From Hyalella azteca (lineage: Eukaryota; Arthropoda; Malacostraca; Amphipoda; Hyalellidae): a DNA stretch of 64,000 nucleotides. The notes under the pieces were generated by a model. That model made no database searches and had not been told where the DNA came from. It worked only from the letters and a program-made list of their open reading frames with translations. Both the position numbers and the translations under genes were made by a program. The DNA is taken from positions 62,001-126,000 of the forward strand of contig NW_025940959.1 of assembly GCF_000764305.2 (NCBI RefSeq). Reading direction: 5' to 3'. Below, piece after piece: positions 54,985 to 64,000 of this stretch (position 1 is its first letter; every line of letters begins with the position of its first letter).

Positions 54985-56930
54985 TCTCTTTCATTTATCA
55001 CCATTTACTGCTGTTAAAATTGTAATGAAACGGCAATTTTCTACTACTTACCTTACTTTAGTATTAATATTTCTTTACTGGGTTAAAGAAAAACGGATTT
55101 GGAGGGATTCTGGATGACAAATATCGGATTTCAAGGTAGGTATAGCGGAATTCTCACATTTCAAGGCTTGCATATTCAGACCAACGCCGGGTAATCCTTT
55201 ACGGTTTACGCTGTTCATAGTAGCAAAACGTAAATTTGTTTTGTATCTTACTCATTTTACAACACTTCTCTTCAACTTCACTTCTTGTTTGTCTACTACA
55301 AATCTTATAATCGAATTAACACACTGCTACCTATACAATCTATCTAAAATTTAACACAGCACACCTGCACTAAGTCGGAGAAAATGCATGAATCAATTGA
55401 CAAAATAAATAATTACAAAAAATTATGTATTCCAAAGATTGAAAAAAATATATTTTTTTCAAATATTTGAAAATAAATAAGAAATTCATTGCACACGTGG
55501 AAACACCAGAGACACTGGCCTCTTTAGAAGTGTTGTCTTTGAAAAGTAATTTTTAAACGCATATTATTTACTTTATTAACTGTGTGGGGGTCAAGGCGGA
55601 CAAGCAAATGAGCAAAAATATTTCGAATACTATTATAAAGACATCTAAAATAAGTATTGGATATAGAATTGAAATAAAATAATTGGTAAAATATCTTGAA
55701 CAAAGAAGCTTCTAAGGTTACGAGTGAACTCATCAGTCGTTAGGAGCAGCAGTACCCGAAGGTCGTCCGGGTGGCGCGCCACATTCAAGTCAGTAGTTAA
55801 GCAGCAGTCGTTGGGTGAGGTTGTATCTTTGAAATTCTCCAGTATTGTACTGTGAACTCCTCCCACCCCTCGTACGTTATAAGTAACTTCACGCGAACAG
55901 TTCTTGTGGTTCTGTTGCCTAGGTCACGAGTATAAATGGGAACGTAAACATAGAAAAGGCGCACTTTGGCCAACGTTCTGTCTTTGTGATGATTAGGTTT
56001 ACGTAGTTGCAAATTTCTAGTACTCCAATTTATTCTGGATGAAATATAATTAGGTTCAAGATTTGAATTTAATTTGTATAAAATTTTCCTTGCTTTAAAG
56101 GTTTCCTTATTGGTTTTCAGAAGTAGATTAGGAGTGCATATCAGTGACAGAAAAGATCAATTTCACAACCGACTGGAGTACGAGTCTGAAGCGCCGAACT
56201 ACTTGTTGGAGCGTCTTTTTTTGGCGGTTGGCGAACTTAGTCGTGCCCTCGGGTGGTGCTACGCAGACGCTTTCTGACGCTTGAGTGCGGTGAGTGCCCG
56301 CATGGATCTCTGTTTTTTTTTCTTTTAAAGCTAGCTACACGCAGTACTCGCATGGATATCAAAATAAACATAAATTGTCATAAGCTGTACTCCCATGGCT
56401 CTCTATTTAAAGGAAAAACTATCTACATATTATACTCGTTTTGTTCTCTATTTAAAAAATGTAGTATGCGCGTTACTCGTGTGTATCTCCATTAAAAAAA
56501 TTAGCCTCACTCTCTGACTCGCATAGCTGTCTATTAAAAAAGAACACGTACTATGATTGCTGGCTCTAATCTGGTACGGTAGTCGTATTTGGTTTTTCTG
56601 GTTCTGTGATTGTGGTAGTGCATTGGGTTGCTAGTCCTGTAGTTTTAGCGATAAATTCCATACGCAGTAGATTTAAATTATAATTGACTCACCCGGTGGT
56701 ACTGAAAGATTAAAATTTACACAAGTTTACTGTTATACAAGTTGGAAGATTATATACTACATTTATATAATGGTGGGTGTTCGATACGGCGGTTTTTATT
56801 TAATCGAAATGCTAACTTCTATTATGAAACACAATCATTCTGAATAAAGTGACGTTATACGACGAAAATCCAATCCAAAAACTATTTTCAAATTTCAAAT
56901 CTTTTTCGGCGTTCAACATTTAACAACTGT
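54985..56930. other. Intergenic, nothing recognised
   Basis: AT-rich. Short minus-strand frames at 55645-56012 (NVARHPDDLRVLLLL) could be transposon debris; not assignable. Confidence 0.35.
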
Positions 56931-57290
56931 GCCGACTGATGATGACATTATTGTGATGTTGGCATGATTGAGTCAATCGACTGTACCGACTGTTGGTGAC
57001 ATGATTGTGATGTTGACATGATTGAGTCAATTGACTGTGCCGACTGATGGTGACATGATTGAGTCAGTCGATTGTACCGACTGATGGTGACATGATTGAG
57101 TCTATCGACTGTACCGACTGATGGTGACATGATTGTGATGTTGACATGATTGAGTCAATCGACTGTACCGACTGTTGGTGACATGATTGTGATGTTGACA
57201 TGATTGAGTCAATTGACTGTACCGACTGATGGTGACATGATTAGTCAGTCGACTGTACCGACTGATGGTGACATGATTGAGTCAGTCGTT
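56931..57290. repeat. Compound minisatellite, units of about 35-60 bp
   Basis: Units of ccgactgatggtgacatgat, tgagtcaatcgactgta and tgtgatgttgacatgat in a higher-order pattern. Confidence 0.88.
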
Positions 57291-58264
57291 GCTACTGAGG
57301 GTGAATGGCATCCAATTCCATTGCTATTCTCAAGAGCACACAGGAGGGCTTGAGTAATACGTTGATGTGTACTGCGTATCAATTATTTATATTATTGCAT
57401 CGGTGGTGAGCTTTTTATTTTAATGCCCGTTTTCAGCCTTGATCAACTTAAATGCTCAGAATAGCTGCGCAATAATTAGCATATCTTTTTATATTGTCAA
57501 TCAAATTTGTATAAATTGAACATCTCTTTTTACCTACAAAACTTTTAAAGTATAATTTAAAAACTATTTTCCAAACTGTTCCGGAATCTTTCAATGAAAT
57601 TTTAGTTTCATAAATATAATTGTTTGCCGCTTCGACGGCAGTTCATGGGAATGAAATCTATCGTTCAAGAAAGCACGTTTCTTGAAGAGAGCAATAGAAA
57701 GTTCTGATTTTCTCTACGTGTCTTGAGATGAACATCTGGATGGTGACAATAGTGAAGATTCACGAGCAAACAGACTTGTAAGTTAGGGAGCAAGTTTAAA
57801 TTATCAACGGTTCAGAAATTCTTTTTACGAACTTTAATTTGGAAATTGGTCGCAAACCGCTTACAAGCTGGAACATGCAACTGTTTTGAAACTTACAAAC
57901 CAGGCGAAATTTATCAGGAAACTTACATTTTGAATTTGCTGAAATTTATTAAAAGTTGGAATTCGTCAATCTTTCAGGAGTTGAAATACACAAAAAAAGT
58001 TCTAATTCCGAATGAGTTGCTATGCACAAAAAACTTACATGTACAATCGAGGTGCAACCCATGCATTGAGTATTGTGTAACTTGCTGAATCTCACAAATA
58101 TTTTCTAAAGGATAATATCTCAATTTTTCAGAATAGTAGCAGATATTTTCATCCAGTTGCGGTGAGCTTCATCCTCTTAACGTGGTTGTGAATCTGCAAA
58201 CGATCTGTATTCCTGCTTCATAACCACACATCACATGTAATTTCTTATGGATACGCTGGAAAAA
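57291..58264. other. Intergenic, nothing recognised
   Basis: Short frame at 57846-58088 without recognisable content. Confidence 0.35.
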
Positions 58265-58385
58265 CGAAACTTATATCGATAATCCATGCGCCAATCTCCA
58301 TGAGCCAATCTCCATAGGCCAATCTAGAATCCAGGTGCCAATCTCCATGAACCAATCTACAGTAGAATCCATGAGCCGATCTTCA
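58265..58385. repeat. About 22-bp diverged repeat
   Basis: Five or six units of gccaatctccatgagccaat. Confidence 0.75.
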
Positions 58386-58564
58386 CAGTCACTGACGTTT
58401 CGAACCTAACCCCAAAACGCATACGTGAAGCCAGGCCCTCTAACTCCTCGAAAGATTTGAGACCCACTGGAAGTTTTGCTGCGAATGCGTATATTGTTTG
58501 TTTATTATTTTAATCATATAACCATGTGTCTTGGGCGTCTTGATGACGTTGCTACTGTAAATTT

Positions 58565-58738
58565 CATCTCTGAAGTGGTGCTGTGATGAGACGAGGATGT
58601 CGCTGTGATGAGACGAGGATGTCGCTGTGATGAGACGAGGATGTCCATGTGATGAGACGAGGATGTCGCTGTGATGAGACGATCGAGGATGTTGCTGTGA
58701 TGAGGCGATCGAGGATGATGCTGTGATGAGGCGAAGGA
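58565..58738. repeat. About 23-bp minisatellite
   Basis: Seven or so units of gatgtcgctgtgatgagacg plus ag; later units carry an extra atcg. Confidence 0.88.
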
Positions 58739-59599
58739 GACCGACAATAAAACAGGCGACTTGATTTGAATCTGACGATATCACAGTCCGAAATTATATT
58801 CAGTTAAGATCCTAACCAGAATTCATATGGTATGAGTCTTTTCATTCATCAACTTCTAGGCGGTGCCTGTTACTTTAAAAATATTTGTATTGCTACACAT
58901 ATTTGTATTTATTGTGCTTGTGATGTCTGTGTTCGTGATGTATGTTTGTTGCATTGATTAAATGTATGTTGGTCACTTGTATTTATGGAATTTTTTTCAA
59001 CTGAGAAGATGCCTTAATGCTTAATACCTAATATATCTGGATGTTGAGTAATTTTTCCTGGCTGAAGAACGGTCAAAGTTTATTCGGAAAACCAGTTAGC
59101 TTTTGAAAAAGCTTTTTGAAAAAGCTATCTTTTTCCGGTTGATTGACGTCAATTACGTGACCTGTACCGTTATATGTATTTCTTCAGCAGAGCGTGCCTT
59201 TGGAGACGATATTTCTACATAAACTAAAAGTTCAAAAATTAAATTAACAATTAAATGAAAAATATATTACATAGTGTGTTTTACGTAATTTAATTTTTAC
59301 TTGTAATCTAATTTAGAATGTTGTAGAAAATTTCACCCTGAAAGATAAATCTATGCATTTGTAATCCAATTAAACCAGTTAATTTATACTTGAAAAATCC
59401 ACACTCTCGTATCACGTTCTAGATGACGATGCGTTAACCGATGTAATCAGTTGAAATTGAAAGTAAAATTCTATCGGGGATTTAAGGGAGTTTAATATGA
59501 TCCTTTCATCTCGCAATATTTTCAATAAGTTCTTTCATCTGGCAGATCTTGCAGTATAATCTGTTATCGCATGCGGTTCGTGTTAAGATTTTTTTTATA
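58739..59599. other. Intergenic, nothing recognised
   Basis: AT-rich noncoding sequence. Confidence 0.35.
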
Positions 59600-60012
59600 C
59601 TGAAGTTTTCGTCCTTAGATCATTTATCTTGCAAGGGTTTCCTATAGGATCTTTTATCGCGTACGGTTCATCCTATAGGATCTTTTATTGCGTACGGTTT
59701 CTCCTAAGATTATTTTTCGCGCAGGGTTTGCCTATAGAATCTTTTATCGCGTACGGGTCACCCTAGGATCGTTAATCGCTGCAGACGATCTTTAGATCGT
59801 TTATCGCGCTCGGTTCTCCCTATAGGATCTTTTATCGCAGACTACAGTATTCGCCCTAGGATCTTTTATCGCAGACTACAGTATTCGCCCTAGGATCTTT
59901 TATCGCAGATTACAGTATTCGTCCTAGGATCTTTTATCGCAGACTACAGTATTCGCCCTAGGATCTTTTATCGCAGATTACAGTATTCGTCCTAGGATCT
60001 TTTATCGCGCAG
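59600..60012. repeat. About 35-bp minisatellite
   Basis: Ten or so units of aggatcttttatcgcagact plus acagtattcgccct; units nearer 59950 are the most alike. Each unit carries an acceptor-like atcgcag. Confidence 0.88.
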
Positions 60013-60212
60013 GGTTCGCGATACGATACACCTGAGGATGAACTGCGCCGCCATCACCCGACACAGTAAGTCGTGTCGGCGGGTCAGGTCGTCAGCCAAT
60101 ATCTCTTGCTTTGTCCGGGGCACAAAAGGAGGAGACGTCGGGAAAGGCGTCCTTTTGCAGGCGGGCGGCGTTAACCGCAGACGAGCGTGGCCATTCAGCG
60201 CAGGCGACGTGA
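60013..60212 (+). other. Candidate pair of GC-rich exons after the 59.6-kb array
   Basis: After tttatcgcgcag the frame reads GSRYDTPEDELRRHHPT and ends CA|GTAAGT, a consensus donor at 60066 (exon 60013-60065). A second acceptor (ccttttgcag, 60151-60160) continues in phase as RAALTADERGHSAQAT and stops at 60210-60212. Composition differs from the surroundings. No family recognised and no upstream exon seen. Confidence 0.2.
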
Positions 60213-60224
60213 GAAATGCTTGTT

Positions 60225-60400
60225 AGGTTGCAGGGTGATTAATTAATCATAAACAACTAAACAGGAGGAGAGTAATAAGGGTTAGGTTACAGGGTGATTA
60301 ATGAATCATAAACAACTAAATAGGAGGAAAGTAAAAAGAGTTAGGTTGCATTGTCATTAGGGTTAGGTTGCGTGGTGATTAGGGTTAGGTTGCAGGGTGA
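60225..60400. repeat. Short tandem repeat region
   Basis: gttaggttgcagggtgatta units, two with a 60-base tail (aatcataaacaactaaacag). Confidence 0.8.
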
Positions 60401-60568
60401 TTATAGGGGGCAATTAAGCCAGTAAAACAGAGCTGGATGCGAATTTGAAACTTGTAGCGTAAGTGTATATCGTTGCGAAATAGTCTCATTGGGCACGTTA
60501 ATGATTCTCATTAATAATGATTCTCTCAACTCATTGGGCACGTTAATGATTCTCTCGTCTCATTGGGC

Positions 60569-60600
60569 ACATTATCTTCAATGATAATTGAAGATAATGT
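60569..60600. other. Perfect hairpin
   Basis: acattatcttcaat and attgaagataatgt are exact inverted copies around a gata loop: a 14-bp stem with a 4-base loop, inside a repeated ctcattgggcac region. No poly-T follows. Confidence 0.7.
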
Positions 60601-60644
60601 TAATTAGATCACGCATTAGTGCCTTCCACTTATCAGCGCCGCAC

Positions 60645-60745
60645 GTGAGTGTCATTCACACCCATCAGTGTCATTCACACCCATCAGTGTCATTCACACC
60701 CATCAGTGTCATTTACACACATGAGTGTCATGCACCACACTGCCC
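60645..60745. repeat. 17-bp minisatellite
   Basis: Five or so units of tcagtgtcattcacaccca. Confidence 0.85.
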
Positions 60746-60759
60746 ACCCATGAGTGTCA

Positions 60760-61420
60760 CACATTAGTATCATGTATCTCTGGCCATGAAGTGTTACCAG
60801 CTTTCACTATTAAAACTCGTGATCTCAGCAGCACAGTTCACTGTCAACAACTAAACGCGTCAGAACTGACGCTGCTATTTTCTGCTGGCCATCTATAAAT
60901 GAACAATGCAAAGTTGTATTCTTTCTTCTGAATAATAGTCTGACTTGATGCTCGAAAATGTTTCGTTGCTGATCGATATGAGATTTCATTTAGCATTCGC
61001 TACTGATTACAATTAACATCTTGAGGTCTGTTATTGTTAATCTTGATATTTAACGTTACCCATCCTTATGTAATATCAAATATATCGTCATTTCGGCTAC
61101 TGATTCGATGAAGATAATTGCCGTTAAATTACTTTAACTCAAAACTTATTGCAGTGCATTGGGAACAACGGTCAGAGTTCTTATAAGTAACTGCCCCGTC
61201 AACAAAGGAGCTAGGTAGAAATTTTAATTCGATGTCTTGGAAATAACATTTCTGTGCCTCGACCCAGCCTCGCCTTAGGTCGAGAGTGAATCGCTTCGGT
61301 CGGTCGTTACAACTCGTAACGCTGCTTGCGTTACTCCAGTTTGTGACATTTAACTTGTGACCTCTCACGTCTCGGTCATTCGACCTCACTATACGTCGCT
61401 TTCTTGTGCCCTGTGGAAAT
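60760..61420. other. Intergenic, nothing recognised
   Basis: No convincing gene. Confidence 0.35.
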
Positions 61421-61424
61421 TATG

Positions 61425-61740
61425 GCGAACCTTCCATGTGGCATTCATGGCATGATGGTGTGCCACACCATGGCATAACGTTATGTCATGCCACACCATG
61501 GCATAGCATCATGTCATGCCAAACCATGGCATAATGTCATGTCATGCCACACCATGGCATAACGTCATGTCATGCCACACCATGGCATAATGTCATGTCA
61601 TGCCACAATATGACATAACGTTATGTCATGCCTCGCCATAACACAGCATCATGTCATGCCACACCATGGCATAACGTCATGTCATGCCTGACCATGACAT
61701 AACATCATGTCATACCTCACCATAACGTAGGGTGATAGGG
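61425..61740. repeat. About 28-bp minisatellite rich in CATG
   Basis: About eleven units of catgtcatgccacaccatgg plus cataacgt. Units are dense in short palindromes (catg, ccatgg, acgt). Confidence 0.9.
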
Positions 61741-61973
61741 TGTCATGCTGACCGTGACCTGGAGACTGCCGCTAAAAATATCCTGTTCAGTAAGTGGATC
61801 TGTTTAACGGTCCTTAATTAGGACGTTAATTTGAAGCGCTTCGTATCCCACACGTACTTCACACGTGCGTTCTAAGATAAACATAGTATAGTTGGAGACA
61901 GAATAAATAGTTTAAGGTAGAGCAGCTCTTTCAAGATAATGCTAGTAGTTTAAGATTCCCAGTCTTTGGGACC

Positions 61974-62250
61974 GAGAGATTCAATTGGTCACACGCTACC
62001 ATGCTATTCCTACGTGTATTCAGATTCAATTGGTCACATGCTACCATGCTATTCCTACGTGTATTTAGATTCAATTAGTCACACGCTACCATGCTATTCC
62101 TACGTGTATTCAGATTCAATTGGTCACATGCTACCATGCTATTCCTACGTGTATTTAGATTCAATTAGTCACACGCTACCATGCTATTCCTACGTGTATT
62201 TAGATTCAATTGGTCACACGCTACTATGCTATTCCTACGTGTACGTATTT
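61974..62250. repeat. 45-bp minisatellite with two alternating unit types
   Basis: Six units of agattcaattggtcacacgc plus taccatgctattcctacgtgtattt. Units differing at caattgg/caattag and cacacg/cacatg alternate, so a 90-bp dimer was amplified. Confidence 0.92.
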
Positions 62251-62608
62251 AGATTAGCTGCATTGCGGCCACCATAGTGAGATGATACGAGCAACCCTGG
62301 ACGCTGGCGTGGCTCTAATCTTGAGAGTCTGATACTTTAATAACATTACGTCCTATAAGACGTACAGCGTCGTTCATCCAGAATCCAGTGATAGTCGAAT
62401 AACTTTCAGCGCTGTAGATTCATCATTAAATGTTACTCAACTGATGTCTTACCCTGATTAACAATTAATTTTTATAATATAATATATTTTTTATTCATAT
62501 TATGTTCACAATATATTTAATATATAATCTATATATAATATTATAAATAAATGCAATTCGCGATGGTCTCACTCACGTTCAAGAACGTCATATCTTCACA
62601 CTAAGCCT

Positions 62609-62812
62609 GTGACGGCAGCCGAAGCACGCAGAGAAATAAGGGAGATTTTTCCAAGTATCAATGCACTTTTTGCCCCTGTGTGGGTGATTATGACCCAGTT
62701 TGGCCAGGCAAAGGGTCGTATCAGTCAAAGCCCGCACTCCGCAAGTTATAGGCAAGAAAGTGTATCACAATTTGGGCAATATGATCAACTCATACTTCTG
62801 GGTGCATGATTG
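62609..62812 (-). mobile_element. Copy of the tgggtcat MITE family
   Basis: gcactttttgcccctgtgtg, ttatgacccagtttggcca and aagaaagtgtatcacaatt match, in inverse orientation, the ends at 13861 and 19446. Confidence 0.55.
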
Positions 62813-62979
62813 CCAGTAATTACCCTTAGAAAAATAAAGTCGTATTATAGCAGGCCAGCCGCAAGACTGCTTTAATTTGTTCTTTATTTAGACTTAATAA
62901 GTGTTCTGCCAGACGCTCGCATGCTCCGGGGGCACAGAAATAAACTTGTTATTGTGAACTGCTAGACGAAACAATGCCT

Positions 62980-63135
62980 GTTATTACGGCTGTTATTATA
63001 GCTGTTTTAGAGTTGTTATTATAGCTGTTATTACGGATGTTATTACAGCTGTTATTGAAGCTGTTTATTGCTGTTATCACGGCTGTTTTTGTAGCTGTTA
63101 TTACAGTTGTTATTGAAGCTGTTTAAAGCGGTTTT
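62980..63135. repeat. Short tandem repeat (about 15 bp)
   Basis: gctgttattacggctgttat and variants, ten or so units. Confidence 0.85.
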
Positions 63136-63479
63136 TAAGGCTGCAATCAAAGGACATGAAAGCGGCAGGCTGTGCGTGACGACGCGCTCAGACGGAATAG
63201 TGATAACCGCTGAACGCTTCCTTGAGATGGTGAGTGTGGTGACAAGGATTAGGCTCGAAGTGATGTGGGTGCGATAAAGTGTAGTTATGGTGAAGGTTCC
63301 CTAACAAAATTCGGGGACTGCCATGGCTTCGGCCAAAATTATCACTACACTCGGCGCAAAGTTATTCTGGGTCTGCTTGGCCACCCGATCGATATCAGTT
63401 TCTGGTCAGAATCTCATATCCGGCTTTATAGCCGCCTGAGAGTATGACAAGGGTTGGCCGAGCCGAGTCATACCGAGCT

Positions 63480-63610
63480 AGCAAGCTGCCCAGAGGCTGC
63501 CCTTCGAACCCTTAGCCGAAGCGGACATAGACCGAGAAGCTGATTTACTAGCTCGCTCCCCGAGTCCTAGGCGGCCCCATATACGTAATGCAGGACCGCG
63601 CACAACTCTA
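63480..63610 (+). mobile_element. Possible retrotransposon fragment, RNase H-like
   Basis: A plus-strand frame reads AEADIDREADLLARSPSPRR, reminiscent of the EAD-x-LAR end of retroelement RNase H. The GC-rich patch contrasts with its flanks. Weak. Confidence 0.25.
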
Positions 63611-64000
63611 AATTCTGTTAGGGTTGTGGGTGTTATGGTGAAGATAAGGTCTGGGTGAAACGGAGTTGTGATGATGTATGTTGGTGTTATGTGGTGGTGA
63701 TGAAGGTAGTGGCAGTGCATGAGTGCGGTTGTAATGATGAATATAGTGGTGATTGGGTTTGATGTGCAATCATCATACTAATATTTATGGTATCATCATT
63801 TTAATATAACTAATAATATTAAAATTATCCTCACAATTATACCATTGTATGTCCAATGATATTAATCACACTAATATTACTTAAAAAAATTAATTTGAAT
63901 GTCGATGATACCAAATCATCTCTAGTCTCACTGCCGTAACGTTGATAATTAGCTATTAATTATTATTAATAATCTTTGAGAAGACCATAATTATCATTAG

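Noticed and set aside
61966..62277. Repeat protein of about 100 residues (SYVYSDSIGH)
   Set aside because: Compositional frame through the 45-bp minisatellite.

Overview
The window is eukaryotic nuclear DNA, AT-rich, with spliced animal genes and a very high load of tandem repeats. The gene content (Akt with an arthropod-like PH domain, S-adenosylmethionine decarboxylase, an SVOP-type transporter, a TATA-driven secreted peptide gene) together with the repeat style suggests an arthropod, probably a malacostracan crustacean such as an amphipod. The species is inference.

Layout. 185-2596 (minus): five coding exons of the kinase Akt; the exons for the catalytic loop and DFG motif are missing and the C-terminus lies off the left edge. 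2.6-8.9 kb: AT-rich flank with a non-LTR retrotransposon tail, a fold-back element and a 45-bp minisatellite. 8.9-26.8 kb (plus): the eight coding exons of S-adenosylmethionine decarboxylase (AMD1). Exon 2 (8941) lies before exon 1 (10814). Two single-N joins (10403, 15397) are flanked by duplicated sequence, so the middle contig is probably misplaced. 26.8-28.3 kb: directly after the AMD1 stop TAG, and in the same frame, an uninterrupted 487-codon frame that I do not recognise. 32.1-42.1 kb (plus): a complete 12-exon SVOP-like major facilitator gene of 534 codons. 50.9-52.9 kb (plus): a short two-exon gene with a clear TATA promoter encoding an unrecognised 80-residue secreted peptide. The remainder (42-51 kb and 53-64 kb) is intergenic sequence with many minisatellites, duplications and transposon remnants.

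The most striking pattern is that many tandem arrays are built from splice junctions. At a dozen or so exon edges in all three multi-exon genes, the donor or acceptor plus adjoining exon or intron bases has been copied 2 to about 40 times next to the real site. In AMD1 exon 3 this gives five identical, in-frame donors 24 bp apart. In SVOP the last exon has an extra in-frame acceptor 93 bp upstream, and exon 8 has a partial copy differing only at synonymous positions. Three of 23 donors are GC rather than GT. I see no CRISPR array, operon, rRNA gene or intact tRNA gene.
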